From Lacimicrobium sp. SS2-24 (lineage in GTDB: Bacteria; Pseudomonadota; Gammaproteobacteria; Enterobacterales; Alteromonadaceae), in contig NZ_NIWW01000002.1 in assembly GCF_002201535.1 (NCBI RefSeq), positions 186,001 to 250,000 on the forward strand: a stretch of DNA of 64,000 nucleotides, given 5' to 3'. This document shows, piece by piece, positions 27,412 to 36,849 of the stretch. Made by a program: the position numbers and the translations under genes. How positions within the stretch are numbered: position 1 is the first letter of the stretch; each line of letters begins with the position of its first letter. The notes beneath the pieces are model-generated. The model worked only from the letters and a program-made list of their open reading frames with translations. It made no database searches and was not told the DNA's origin.

Positions 27412-28260
27412 ATGTCTGAAGATGCATTCCCGACTTTGGTTAGCCCGGCCTGGCTGGCCCGTCATCTGCACGACAGCGATCTGTGTATTCTGGATGCCAG
27501 CATGGCACCTGCGGGTCAGAAGACCCGCGTTACATCCCCCCTGATAAAAGGCGCCATGACATTTGATATGGACACGGTGGTCTGCGATCCCAGTGCGACA
27601 CTGCCCCATATGTTGCCGGATGCGGCGCGCTTTACGGCACTGGTGCAGCAACTGGGTATCGATGCGGATACTAACGTGGTGGTCTATGATGCGCAGGGTA
27701 TGTTTTCTGCCCCCAGGGCGTGGTGGATGTTTCGTCTTATGGGTCATACCAGGGTCGCTGTCCTCAACGGCGGTTTACCTGCCTGGCAGGCTATTTCAGG
27801 CGACACCTGCCCCGAGTCAGCCAGCCCCGCACGACGAGGTTCATTCGAGGCGAAACTGAAACACGACGGGGTGGTCAATGCGCAAGAGGTGTTAGCGGCC
27901 ATTGAGGATCCCAAAAGCCTGATTATCGATGCACGCGCTGCGGGGCGCTTTGCCGGCAGTGAACCAGAGCCCAGAGCCGGACTCCGGCAGGGGCATATTC
28001 CCGCCGCTCAGAATCTGCCCTTTTCAGCGCTGTTACACCAGGGGCAGTTGCCCGCTAAAGAACTGTTGCAGGCACACTTCAACAGGCTGGGAGTGACAGA
28101 GCATCATCGCCTGATTTTCAGCTGTGGTTCCGGTGTCAGGGCCTGTGTCCCGTTGTTGGCAGCCTGGCTATGCGGATACCGTAATCTGGCCCTTTATGAT
28201 GGTTCCTGGAGTGAGTGGGGCGCGCGCAATGATTTGCCCGTAGCACAGGGGCCGGCATGA
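27412..28260 (+). CDS. sseA: 3-mercaptopyruvate sulfurtransferase
   Basis: A 282-residue tandem rhodanese-domain enzyme that transfers sulfur from 3-mercaptopyruvate to thiol or cyanide acceptors. The N-terminal rhodanese domain (about 10-140) is catalytically silent. The C-terminal domain (155-280) has the active-site loop CGSGVRA with Cys near residue 239; the CG-S-G loop marks mercaptopyruvate rather than thiosulfate specificity. It has its own start 86 bp after the lipoprotein gene. A strong bidirectional terminator directly follows the stop and separates it from the convergent dehydrogenase. Confidence 0.92.
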   Translation: MSEDAFPTLVSPAWLARHLHDSDLCILDASMAPAGQKTRVTSPLIKGAMTFDMDTVVCDPSATLPHMLPDAARFTALVQQLGIDADTNVVVYDAQGMFSAPRAWWMFRLMGHTRVAVLNGGLPAWQAISGDTCPESASPARRGSFEAKLKHDGVVNAQEVLAAIEDPKSLIIDARAAGRFAGSEPEPRAGLRQGHIPAAQNLPFSALLHQGQLPAKELLQAHFNRLGVTEHHRLIFSCGSGVRACVPLLAAWLCGYRNLALYDGSWSEWGARNDLPVAQGPA

Positions 28261-28288
28261 AAACCAGGCCGGTCATGGGGCCTGGTTT
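28261..28288. terminator. Intrinsic terminator, sseA / glutamate dehydrogenase
   Basis: AAACCAGGCC and GGCCTGGTTT form a perfect 10-bp stem with an 8-nt loop, lying immediately after the sseA stop and just before the end of the convergent dehydrogenase gene. The A- and T-rich ends of the stem allow function in both directions. Confidence 0.75.
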
Positions 28289-28294
28289 GTTCGG

Positions 28295-29578
28295 TCATGA
28301 ATTGAAGTAATTTCGGGTACCGTGCGCCTCTACCGCTTCACCCAGACGTTTTAAGGCCAGGATGTAGGCCGCCGCACGCAATCCTGTGTTATGTTGCCGG
28401 GATTGCTCCCAGATGTCCTCAAAGGCCCGCTCCATCCGTTCAGAAAGACGTTCCTGCACCGTTTCGGCGTCCCAGCTGTAGCCCTGGCGATTCTGCACCC
28501 ATTCAAAATAGCTGACGGTCACACCGCCAGCATTGGCAAGCACATCCGGCACCACGATGCAGCCCTTCTCTTCGAGGATCTCATCGGCATCTGCCTCAAC
28601 CGGACCATTGGCGATTTCAACCAGGTGGCGGGCACGGATCTTTGTGGCATTACCCCTATGAATGACACCTTCCAGCGCCGCCGGAATCAGAATATCCACA
28701 TCCAGTTCCAGCAATTCTTCATTGCTGATGGCGTCGTGATCAACCTGCTCACACACTGAGGCGTTGCAGTACACGGCCTTCACCTGTTTGCTACGTTGCT
28801 TTTCCTGATAGACACTTTCTACATCAAAGCCTTCGCTGGAGTAGATACCGCCCCGGGAGTCGCTGATGGCAACAATCTTAAAGCCGGCCTTTTGCAACAG
28901 GCGTGCGGCATGATAACCACCATTGCCGAATCCCTGAATCGCCACCGAGGTGTCCTGAGGGGTGAGATCCTGTTTGCGTGCCAGTGCCAGGGTACACAGA
29001 TAGGCTCCTCGACCGGTGGCATCGTCACGACCGAGACTGCCGCCCAGTCGCACCGGTTTGCCAGTGATAACACCGGGCGCTTTGACCCGATGAATGGCTT
29101 CGTATTCGTCCATCATCCAGCCCATAATGCGGGCGTTGGTGTACACATCCGGTGCCGGAATATCGGTCTGAGGACCAATAAAATCCGCCATCGCACGAAC
29201 ATAGGCTCGCGATAAACGTTCCAGCTCCATGGGGGACAATTTCTTGGGGTCGACGATGATGCCACCTTTGCCACCGCCGTAGGGAAGATCCATGACGGCG
29301 CATTTGATGGTCATCCATAGTGCCAGTGCCTGCACCTCTTCGAGGGTGACGTTAGGGTGGAAGCGAATGCCTCCCTTGGTTGGCCCCAGTTGATTGTTGT
29401 AATGACAACGAAATCCGGTGAAGTATTCTGTGGCACCGCTATCCATACGAACAGGTAAACTGGCGGTTTTGGTGGCCCTGGGTTGCATCAGGCTGTCGAT
29501 GACTTCCTGAGCCACGTCTGCCTGCTCGGCAAAACGGCTAATCCGGCTCAGAGCATCGTCGAGTAGATTCTCAGACAT
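28295..29578 (-). CDS. gdhA: Glutamate dehydrogenase (Glu/Leu/Phe/Val family)
   Basis: A 427-residue amino acid dehydrogenase that interconverts glutamate and 2-oxoglutarate with ammonia. The catalytic Lys lies in PYGGGKGGI (about residues 99-107). The substrate segment GPTKGGIRFHP and the coenzyme Rossmann motif GFGNGG are present. The length and sequence resemble the short hexameric, catabolic NAD-type enzymes (RocG/GudB class) more than E. coli NADP-GdhA. In this window it would remove the glutamate made by histidine and GABA breakdown. The exact coenzyme is not provable from sequence alone. Confidence 0.88.
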   Translation of the reverse strand: MSENLLDDALSRISRFAEQADVAQEVIDSLMQPRATKTASLPVRMDSGATEYFTGFRCHYNNQLGPTKGGIRFHPNVTLEEVQALALWMTIKCAVMDLPYGGGKGGIIVDPKKLSPMELERLSRAYVRAMADFIGPQTDIPAPDVYTNARIMGWMMDEYEAIHRVKAPGVITGKPVRLGGSLGRDDATGRGAYLCTLALARKQDLTPQDTSVAIQGFGNGGYHAARLLQKAGFKIVAISDSRGGIYSSEGFDVESVYQEKQRSKQVKAVYCNASVCEQVDHDAISNEELLELDVDILIPAALEGVIHRGNATKIRARHLVEIANGPVEADADEILEEKGCIVVPDVLANAGGVTVSYFEWVQNRQGYSWDAETVQERLSERMERAFEDIWEQSRQHNTGLRAAAYILALKRLGEAVEAHGTRNYFNS

Positions 29579-29669
29579 GCTTCTCCCTTATTTTTGTGAG
29601 TGTTATACCAATCCACCCGCGGCGATTGGTAAAACACCACTATCCATTAGCTGACAAAAGGGATCAACT

Positions 29670-30197
29670 CTAATCCAGATTCCAGTTCCAGATCTGGCAA
29701 GTGGTAATGCCGGTTTTCTGAATGGCATGACGATCGCGTTCCGCCGCCCGCTTTCTGTCGTAAGGGCCCAGTATTACCCGGTACCAGCGACCATTTGCGC
29801 CTTCACTGGGACGAATTTGTGATTCCAGCCCCTGAAAGGCAATCTTGGCGCGCATCTGCTCGGCCTGGTCGTCGCTTCTGAACGAGCCGCATTGCATCAG
29901 CCAACGTACATCGGATTCCACCTCATCGGGCAGCTCCACCTCAACGGTTTGCTGGGGCAGGGTCTCAACAAACTCCCACTCTTCCTGAGGAGGCTCAGGC
30001 AAGGCTTCCTGAGGCTCAGACTGCACTGATGTCGGTGCTTGCGGCTGCTCCTGTGCACTGTTTCTGATACTCCACAGAAAATACGCGAAAGCCAGAATCA
30101 GCGCCAGCGTAACAATAATACGCAGCCAGGGTACCGGCGCCTTGGGAGGGGGCGTTTTTGGAGAACGGCCGCGGGAAACGTAATCTTTGTGTGCCAT
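29670..30197 (-). CDS. ftsN: FtsN, SPOR-domain cell division protein
   Basis: A 175-residue bitopic membrane protein. The short cytosolic start AHKDYVSRG matches the FtsN N-terminus that binds FtsA. One membrane helix lies at about 26-43, followed by a Pro/Gln/Glu-rich periplasmic linker and a C-terminal SPOR domain (about 95-175) that binds denuded septal peptidoglycan. The SPOR region retains a Cys pair (MQCGSF … TTCQIW). It lies 90 bp after priA on the same strand. It is smaller than E. coli FtsN (319) because the linker is short. Confidence 0.88.
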   Translation of the reverse strand: MAHKDYVSRGRSPKTPPPKAPVPWLRIIVTLALILAFAYFLWSIRNSAQEQPQAPTSVQSEPQEALPEPPQEEWEFVETLPQQTVEVELPDEVESDVRWLMQCGSFRSDDQAEQMRAKIAFQGLESQIRPSEGANGRWYRVILGPYDRKRAAERDRHAIQKTGITTCQIWNWNLD

Positions 30198-30287
30198 AGT
30201 GTTATGGATACCTTATCTCTGTCTGAGAACTGCCGGGAGTCGTGTTTTGTGTTGGCAGCCTGATTCTACTTCAGATGAGGGCATAAT

Positions 30288-32459
30288 TCAGGTGAAATCC
30301 ATCGGATCCATGTCCAGTGACCACCTCACCTTATTTGCCAGCGGCAACTTCTCGATGCGGCTCATCATATTGCTGAGCCATTTCTGAATACCGGTGCGCT
30401 GCTCAGATTGCAACAGCAACTGCATTCTGTAGCGACCCTGGCGTTTTTCCATCAAGGCCGGTAAGGGTCCGATGAGACTGATGTCAGTGGGGCGAAGACA
30501 GTCTTTGACCTGTTCCAGAAAGCCATAGGCCAGCCCTGAGTCGACTGCCTCAGCGCGAAATAGCGCCTGCGAGCTGTAGGGGGGTAACGACGCAAACTGA
30601 CGTTCTTTGAGTGCCAGGCGGGCAAAGTGCTGATAACCGTTGTTCAGTAAATCCTGTAACAAGGGATGGCCCGGATTGTGAGTCTGCAACCATAGTTCGC
30701 CCTGTACCTGAGCGCGACCGGCGCGCCCGGCGACCTGGGTAATCAATTGTGCCAGGTGTTCTGCGGCCCGGTAGTCGGCACTGAACAGGGCACTGTCCAC
30801 ATCCAGAATCACCACCATGGAAACATTGGGGAAATGATGGCCTTTGGCCAGAATTTGTGTGCCGATGAGAATCTGACGGTTTCCCTGATTGATTTCATCC
30901 AGCATGTCGTGGAGCTTTTGCTTACCCCGCGCCGAATCACTGTCGATGCGCATGGCATCGTATTCAGGAAACAGCCCCTGAATTCCTTGTTCCAGCTGTT
31001 CAGTCCCTACCCCTACAGGCTGCAACTGATGGTGACCGCATGCTGCACAGCGCACCGGCACCTTTTTCGCGTCACCACAATGGTGACACTGCAGTTTATT
31101 CAGCTGGCGGTGCAGGGTGTAACTGCGCTCACAACGATGGCACTCCTCAACATGGCCACACTGGTGACAGATTAATGCCGGTGCGAAACCACGACGGTTA
31201 ATAAACAGCATGACCTGATGGCCCAGCTGCAAATGCAGACGGATTCGCTGTTGCAGGCCTTTGGCAAGACCGTAATCCAATGTCTGACCCTTGATATCCA
31301 GCACCTGATGTTGCACCGCTTTGGCGCCACCAGCCCGCTGTCGCAGGGATAAATGCTGATACTTTCCACTGAGGGCGTTATTCAGGGTCTCCAATGACGG
31401 CGTGGCACTGCCCAGTATCAATGGTACATTTTCCAGGCGGGCGCGCACCACAGCCAGATCCCGGGCATGGTAGCGCCAGCCATCCTGCTGCTTATAGGAG
31501 CCATCATGTTCTTCATCGACAATGATCATGCCGGGGGACGCCAGCGGCGTAAAAATGGCTGAGCGGGTACCGATGACAATCCCCACTTCCCCCTGTCGCG
31601 CCTGCTGCCAGACGTCCAGGCGTTCCTTATCGGTGAGGCCTGAGTGCAGCACCGCCACCGGCGCGGCAAAGCGCTGTTCAAAACGGGCTACGGTTTGTGG
31701 CGTCAGGCCAATTTCCGGCACCAGAATCAGGACTTGTTTACCCTGTTGCAGCAACGGCAAAATGGCCTGCAGGTAAACCTCGGTTTTGCCTGAGCCGGTC
31801 ACCCCTTCCAGCAAAAAACAGGCAAAACGGTCAAGCTGATTGTGCACCGCCGTAATGGCCAGTGACTGCTCCAGATTCGGGGGCAGTTCGCCCTTGAGTT
31901 GCAGATGTTCGGGCCAGCTGGTGTCAGCCTGATAGGGTGCAGGTGTGGCATCAATCCAGTTTTTCTCCCGCGCCGCCTTAATCACCGCAGCGGAAAAATC
32001 CTGTTTTAGCGCTTTGTCACGACAACGGGCTGAGCGCAATCGGGTGATCAGGGCATGTTGTTTGGGTGCCCGTTTCAGCGCATCGTCTTCAAGGTCCCGG
32101 CCTATGCTGGTTAATTCGTAGTATAACTCGGTGGTGATGGCGGACTCGCCTTTACGCAAACGCGCCGGCAGTGCGGTGCTCATCACCTCGCCAAGTGGAT
32201 GCTGATAGTAGCGGCTGGCCCATTGCAGCCACGTCTGCATCGTGTCACCGATAACCGGTTGCTGATCCAGCACCTCCTGCACCGGACGCAGCTTATCTTC
32301 AGGCTGTGCAGACGTGTCTTTGATGGCGACCACGACCCCCACTAAATGCCTGGTACCAAAGGGCACCCGTACCCGGCAACCCGGGGAGGGCTCAGTGCCG
32401 GCGGACAAATAATCAAACGCCCCGCGCATGGGCACTGGCAGGGCCACTTCTACTATCAT
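30288..32459 (-). CDS. priA: PriA, primosomal replication restart helicase
   Basis: A 723-residue superfamily-2 helicase that recognises stalled forks and reloads the replisome. It has an N-terminal 3'-DNA-binding domain (1-105), Walker A GVTGSGKTEVY (about residue 220), and DEEHDGSYKQ (motif II). The zinc-binding insertion has four CxxC pairs (CHQC, CHRC, CHHC, CAAC), followed by the C-terminal helicase lobe with TQILAKGHHFP and QVAGRAGR. The length fits the family. It is divergent from rpmE; ftsN follows downstream, the same neighbourhood as in E. coli. Confidence 0.97.
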   Translation of the reverse strand: MIVEVALPVPMRGAFDYLSAGTEPSPGCRVRVPFGTRHLVGVVVAIKDTSAQPEDKLRPVQEVLDQQPVIGDTMQTWLQWASRYYQHPLGEVMSTALPARLRKGESAITTELYYELTSIGRDLEDDALKRAPKQHALITRLRSARCRDKALKQDFSAAVIKAAREKNWIDATPAPYQADTSWPEHLQLKGELPPNLEQSLAITAVHNQLDRFACFLLEGVTGSGKTEVYLQAILPLLQQGKQVLILVPEIGLTPQTVARFEQRFAAPVAVLHSGLTDKERLDVWQQARQGEVGIVIGTRSAIFTPLASPGMIIVDEEHDGSYKQQDGWRYHARDLAVVRARLENVPLILGSATPSLETLNNALSGKYQHLSLRQRAGGAKAVQHQVLDIKGQTLDYGLAKGLQQRIRLHLQLGHQVMLFINRRGFAPALICHQCGHVEECHRCERSYTLHRQLNKLQCHHCGDAKKVPVRCAACGHHQLQPVGVGTEQLEQGIQGLFPEYDAMRIDSDSARGKQKLHDMLDEINQGNRQILIGTQILAKGHHFPNVSMVVILDVDSALFSADYRAAEHLAQLITQVAGRAGRAQVQGELWLQTHNPGHPLLQDLLNNGYQHFARLALKERQFASLPPYSSQALFRAEAVDSGLAYGFLEQVKDCLRPTDISLIGPLPALMEKRQGRYRMQLLLQSEQRTGIQKWLSNMMSRIEKLPLANKVRWSLDMDPMDFT

Positions 32460-32567
32460 GAATACTGCATTCCGTATAACTGGTGTGCGAGTTTGGTCAC
32501 GCTGGTGATAATTTCAGCGATTTATTCTTGAACCGCTCATCAGGATACATTAATATGCGCGCCTCCC

Positions 32568-32589
32568 GGCGGCAAGCCGCCAGTTTTTT
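32568..32589 (+). terminator. Leader hairpin with T-run ahead of rpmE (candidate attenuator)
   Basis: GGCGGCAAGCCGCC folds into a tight hairpin, followed within 3 nt by TTTTTT, the look of an intrinsic terminator on the plus strand. No plus-strand gene ends upstream, since priA is divergent, and rpmE starts about 75 bp later. This points to a regulated terminator in the L31 leader. Ribosomal-protein leaders of L31 are known from Gammaproteobacteria. Confidence 0.55.
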
Positions 32590-32664
32590 AATTTTTCGTA
32601 TGGTGTTTGATCAAGCCAAAGAGTTTGGATCGAATAGCGGTACGGCCTGATGATGAGGTAACCC

Positions 32665-32877
32665 ATGAAAGACGGTATCCACCCGGATTATCAAGAAATG
32701 ACTGCAACCTGTTCTTGTGGCAACAAGATCCAGGTTCGTTCTACCCTGAAAAAAGATATCAACCTGGACGTATGTTCTGCCTGTCACCCTTTCTACACGG
32801 GTAAACAGCGTAACGTTGATACTGGCGGCCGTGTTGATCGCTTTAACAAGCGTTTCGGTGCCCTGGGTAAGAAATAA
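32665..32877 (+). CDS. rpmE: Ribosomal protein L31 (zinc form)
   Basis: A 70-residue 50S protein. It is the C+ type: Cys16, Cys18, Cys37 and Cys40 (CSC … CSAC) form the zinc site, and the [19 protein letters not shown] core is typical. Organisms with C+ L31 often have a zinc-independent paralog elsewhere; none lies in this window. GAGG precedes the start. It is a single-gene unit with a possible leader attenuator upstream and a strong terminator after the stop. Confidence 0.98.
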   Translation: MKDGIHPDYQEMTATCSCGNKIQVRSTLKKDINLDVCSACHPFYTGKQRNVDTGGRVDRFNKRFGALGKK

Positions 32878-32894
32878 GACCCGGTTATTGAAGT

Positions 32895-32921
32895 TAAAAA
32901 AGCGCCTTAGGGCGCTTTTTT
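32895..32921 (+). terminator. Intrinsic terminator of rpmE
   Basis: AAAAAAGCGCC, loop TTA, GGGCGC followed by TTTTTT, lying 18 bp after the rpmE stop. The A-run on the other side makes it bidirectional in form, although the next gene runs in the same direction. Confidence 0.9.
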
Positions 32922-33142
32922 GCTATCTATACCCTGAAAAATAAATTCACTTAATTTTAATAACTATTCGCTATATTCAAACTGGTTTTTAAATAGACTA
33001 AATTGTGTGTCGCTATCTGGTGCGCTGATCTGATATGTTGATATCGGATTGAGTGATAGATTCGCCGATTAGCAAGAACAAAGCCCCGTTAAAGGGGATG
33101 CAAAACAATAATACTTCAGTACCCAACAATTCAGAGGCAAGC

Positions 33143-34387
33143 ATGTCTGACTTTCGTCAAAAAGCCTTGGACTACCATTCCAAGCCCGTACCCGGAAAAA
33201 TCAGTGTAGAACTGACTAAACCTGCTGAAAGTGTCGGTGATCTGGCCCTGGCATACAGCCCGGGTGTTGCAGAGCCGGTCAAAGAAATTGCAGCAAACCC
33301 AGACGCGGTCTATCAATACACCGCAAAGGGCAACATGGTGGCAGTGATTTCAAATGGCACCGCGATTCTGGGGCTGGGTAATCTCGGTCCTATGGCATCT
33401 AAGCCGGTGATGGAAGGTAAAGCCTTGTTGTTCAAACGTTTTGCCGGACTTGATGCGATTGATATTGAAGTTAAACATCGTACGACCGAAGATTTTATTA
33501 CCACGGTAGCCAATATCGCGGACACCTTTGGCGGTATCAATTTAGAAGATATCAAGGCACCAGAGTGCTTTGAGATTGAACAGGAACTGATCAAGCGCTG
33601 CCGTATTCCGATTTTTCATGATGACCAGCACGGCACAGCCATTGTCACGGCAGCCGGTATGCTCAATGCACTGGAAATCCAGGGCAAGAATATTCATGAC
33701 GTGACCATCGTCTGCATGGGAGCCGGCGCGGCAGCGGTGGCCTGTATGGAACTGCTGATCAAGTGTGGCGCTCAGCGTGAACGTATTTATATGCTCGACC
33801 GCAAAGGCGTCATCCATACCCGTCGCGACGATCTGACGCCGCATAAACAGTTTTTTGCCAACAATACCGACAAGCGCACCTTAGAAGATGTGATGGACGG
33901 TGCGGATGTCTTTGTGGGCGTCTCCGGCCCGGACGTATTGCCACCGGAGGCCCTCAAACTGATGGCGCCTAATCCGGTGGTGTTTGCCTGTTCTAACCCT
34001 GACCCGGAGATCAGACCCGATCTGGCCCATGCGGCGCGTGATGATCTGATCATGGCCACCGGGCGCTCGGATTACCCGAATCAGGTGAATAATGTGCTGT
34101 GCTTTCCGTTTATCTTCCGCGGGGCGCTGGATGTCAGAGCGTCCACCATTAACGATGAGATGAAAGTGGCGGCCGTTGAAGCCATCCGCAGTATTGCCAA
34201 AGAGCCCGTTTCAGAAGCAGTGCTGAAAGCGTCAGGGGTGAAGTCACTCACCTTTGGCCGCGAGTACATCATTCCCAAGCCGATGGATCCAAGACTCTGT
34301 CAGCGGGTCGCAAAAACCGTTGCCCAGGCTGCGATTGATACCGGCGTGGCGCGAATTGATACGTTGCCCAAAGGCTATATGGAATAA
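33143..34387 (+). CDS. maeB: Malic enzyme, short form
   Basis: A 414-residue enzyme for oxidative decarboxylation of malate to pyruvate. It has the malic domain (about 15-150, with IEVKHRTTEDF and the LEDIKAPECFEIE metal residues) and the NAD(P)-binding domain with the GAGAAAVA motif (about 195-202). It ends there, so it lacks the phosphotransacetylase-like domain of E. coli MaeB. The start at MSDFRQKALDYH is supported by AGAGGC upstream and by homologues; a longer frame from 33053 adds 30 low-complexity residues. Coenzyme preference is unclear. Confidence 0.9.
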   Translation: MSDFRQKALDYHSKPVPGKISVELTKPAESVGDLALAYSPGVAEPVKEIAANPDAVYQYTAKGNMVAVISNGTAILGLGNLGPMASKPVMEGKALLFKRFAGLDAIDIEVKHRTTEDFITTVANIADTFGGINLEDIKAPECFEIEQELIKRCRIPIFHDDQHGTAIVTAAGMLNALEIQGKNIHDVTIVCMGAGAAAVACMELLIKCGAQRERIYMLDRKGVIHTRRDDLTPHKQFFANNTDKRTLEDVMDGADVFVGVSGPDVLPPEALKLMAPNPVVFACSNPDPEIRPDLAHAARDDLIMATGRSDYPNQVNNVLCFPFIFRGALDVRASTINDEMKVAAVEAIRSIAKEPVSEAVLKASGVKSLTFGREYIIPKPMDPRLCQRVAKTVAQAAIDTGVARIDTLPKGYME

Positions 34388-34389
34388 GT

Positions 34390-34431
34390 AGTGAGGAGGA
34401 AGGGGTGAGGCGTTTTTCCTCACTCCTCACT
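34390..34431. terminator. Inverted repeat between convergent maeB and amidohydrolase genes
   Basis: AGTGAGGAG (34390-34398) pairs exactly with CTCCTCACT (34423-34431). Further GTGAGG/CCTCAC copies between and after them allow alternative pairings. It is positioned to end both convergent genes, but the T-run is short (TTTTT in the loop, TTTCTT after it). Confidence 0.5.
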
Positions 34432-34446
34432 TTCTTACCCCTCACC

Positions 34447-35727
34447 TTACTCCGCGCGCATGTAATCGAGGGTCAGGTTGGTGAGTAGCTCTACTCCCAG
34501 TTTCATGCCCGACTCGTCAATCTTAAATTCCGGAGTGTGATGGGCAGGAGCCTCTTCTCTGGGCAACTGCAACGGTTTCCCTCCCACAAACAAATAGACG
34601 CCCGGCACTTCTTGCTGAAAGAAAGAAAAATCTTCCGCACCGGTCACTGCTTTGACTTCATGCACTTTACCTTCACCTGCCGTACGGTGCAGAGTTGGCA
34701 GCATCTTATCCATCAGTTGCGGATCGTTGTAGGTTACCGGATAGCTGTAATCCAAGGGTAGCGTCACTTCCACTTCGGCGCGCATGCTCTGGGCGATACT
34801 GTTGGCTTTGCGATGCACCGCCTGATGCAGTTGATCTCGCATGGACTGGTTGAGGGTGCGTATCGTTCCCACCAGTTCCACTTCATTGGGGATGATGTTT
34901 GAGCGATTACCGCCATGAATAGATCCCACAGTGACCACCGCCGCATCCTCGGTGAGGGGCAGCTCACGGCTGACAATAGTCTGTAATCCCATCACGATCT
35001 GTGCCGCCGTGGTGATCGGATCGACGCTCAGCCACGGATAGGCACCATGGGCTTGTTTGCCTTTGACCACAATCTTAAAGGGATCCACCGCAGCCATAAT
35101 GCCACCATGGCGATACTCGACAACGCCCACATCGGTGTCAGAGCTGATATGCAGACCAAACACTACATCCACGTCTTTCATGACGCCTTCTTTAACCATT
35201 AACTCGGCACCACCTTCTTCACCGGCCGGGGCCCCCTCTTCCGCTGGCTGGAACACGAACTTCACTTTACCGGTAAGCTCCGACTTCATTTCCGTGAGGA
35301 TTTTTGCGGCCCCCATGAGCATGGCCATATGCGTGTCATGACCGCAGGCGTGCATCACCGGAACCTCATTACCATTGTATTCTCCGATGGCGCGTGAGCG
35401 AAAAGGCAGATCGTTTTCTTCTGGCACCGGTAAACCGTCCATATCGGCGCGCAAAGCAATGGTTGGGCCCGGCTTTCCACTATCGAGCATGGCAACCACC
35501 CCGGTTTTTGCGACCCCGGTCTGCACCGGCAAACCAAGATCCCTCAAATAGGCTTCAATATATTTTGCCGTTTCGAATTCACGATTCGACAGTTCCGGAT
35601 GCTGATGGAAATGTCGGCGCCATTCGATCACCTTGGGCTCGATTTCACTGGCCCTTTCACTGACACTGTCAGCCTGAGTAAGGGGAGCGGCACTGAGCAT
35701 GGCGACAAAGAGGATACTGTGTTTCAT
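34447..35727 (-). CDS. Exported M20-family amidohydrolase
   Basis: A 426-residue enzyme related to hippurate hydrolase and N-acyl-amino-acid amidohydrolases. Signal peptide residues 1-20 end at …APLTQA, so it acts outside the cytosol, which is unusual for this branch. Metal-binding residues are seen in HACGHDTHMA, FQPAEEG and the FGLHI segment; a dimerisation lid domain occupies the middle. The start at 35727 has GGAG upstream; an in-frame codon at 35793 adds 22 residues ahead of the signal peptide and was rejected. The substrate is probably an N-acylated amino acid or aromatic amide. Confidence 0.88.
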   Translation of the reverse strand: MKHSILFVAMLSAAPLTQADSVSERASEIEPKVIEWRRHFHQHPELSNREFETAKYIEAYLRDLGLPVQTGVAKTGVVAMLDSGKPGPTIALRADMDGLPVPEENDLPFRSRAIGEYNGNEVPVMHACGHDTHMAMLMGAAKILTEMKSELTGKVKFVFQPAEEGAPAGEEGGAELMVKEGVMKDVDVVFGLHISSDTDVGVVEYRHGGIMAAVDPFKIVVKGKQAHGAYPWLSVDPITTAAQIVMGLQTIVSRELPLTEDAAVVTVGSIHGGNRSNIIPNEVELVGTIRTLNQSMRDQLHQAVHRKANSIAQSMRAEVEVTLPLDYSYPVTYNDPQLMDKMLPTLHRTAGEGKVHEVKAVTGAEDFSFFQQEVPGVYLFVGGKPLQLPREEAPAHHTPEFKIDESGMKLGVELLTNLTLDYMRAE

Positions 35728-35943
35728 GACGATTCTCCGCCAGGGGGTACCTGGGCAAGTAATGAACTGGAAAGCCAATGTAGGGTGTTTCATGCGCTGG
35801 CGTCAATGCTGTTGGTCGGTCTGTATCAGGATTTGCTCTTGATCATCGGTGTATTTGCCCTGACTATGAGAGACAGCACAGGGTGTTACAAACCCCCCTG
35901 GGCGTAAAACCCCTATTCTCGTTCATCGAATCTGCAGGACAGT

Positions 35944-36837
35944 ATGAGCTACACAGAAAATCAACAGGTACCTTGCTTCGCCGTCGTCGCAGAAGGCGGA
36001 GGACAGAAAGGCATTTTTACTGCCGGTGTGCTGGACAGCTTTTTAGATCAGCAGTTCTGGCCCTTTCATCTGAAAGTAGGGGTATCTGCCGGGGCGCAGA
36101 ATCTCACCGCTTACTGCGCCAGGGCCCGCCAGTATGCCAAAACCGCCATTCAGGAGCTGACCACTAATCAGTCCTTTTTTCGTCCTTCCCGTTTCTTCAC
36201 CGGTGGCAATGTGATTGATCTGGACTGGTACTTCCAGCAGGTTGAGCCACAGGGACCCTTACGCTTTCCCACTGATCCCAATATGTTGGATCAGGCGTCA
36301 AATTTGTATGTGGTGGCGGCAGATGCCGATACACTGGAGCCGGTCTACCTGCATACCTGGCATGAGAATATGCACGAAAACCTCAAAGCTTCCAGCGCCA
36401 TTCCCTTTTTGTACCGTCAGGGCGTGAAACTGGGCGGAAGAACGTTGATTGATGGGGGGGTTGCCGACCCTATTCCGGTGCGCTGGGCATACCAGCAGGG
36501 CGCCAGAAAGGTGTTGGTGATCCGCACTGTCAACGAAGATTATGATGGACAATCGCCGATGCTGGAACGACTGAGACCCATTCTAAGACGGGCCAAGCAA
36601 TCTCCTCGTATGATGGAGATGTACGTGAATTATCAGCGTCATTACGCCGATGCCCTGCGTTTTATGCAGACACCGCCGAGGGATCTGGAGATCATCCAGA
36701 TTGCCCCGCCCACTAACCTGCGCAGTATGGTGCTGGGGTCATCCAATGAGGTGTTGAAATATGACTATCTGGTGGGCAAGCGGGCCGGGCGCAATTTCTT
36801 GCGCCATTGGCTGAGACAGGAGCGCCAACAAGCCTGA
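35944..36837 (+). CDS. Patatin-like phospholipase (YjjU type)
   Basis: A 297-residue serine acyl hydrolase. The oxyanion-hole glycines lie in AEGGGQKGIFTAG (about residues 16-28), the nucleophile elbow GVSAG in VGVSAGAQN (Ser near residue 48), and the catalytic Asp in DGGVADP (about residue 174). There is no signal peptide, so it is cytosolic or membrane-associated from the inside. It resembles E. coli YjjU. It is convergent with the nucleoside hydrolase gene, with 12 bp between stops. The lipid substrate is unknown. Confidence 0.9.
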   Translation: MSYTENQQVPCFAVVAEGGGQKGIFTAGVLDSFLDQQFWPFHLKVGVSAGAQNLTAYCARARQYAKTAIQELTTNQSFFRPSRFFTGGNVIDLDWYFQQVEPQGPLRFPTDPNMLDQASNLYVVAADADTLEPVYLHTWHENMHENLKASSAIPFLYRQGVKLGGRTLIDGGVADPIPVRWAYQQGARKVLVIRTVNEDYDGQSPMLERLRPILRRAKQSPRMMEMYVNYQRHYADALRFMQTPPRDLEIIQIAPPTNLRSMVLGSSNEVLKYDYLVGKRAGRNFLRHWLRQERQQA

Positions 36838-36849
36838 CCCGATTGTCTC

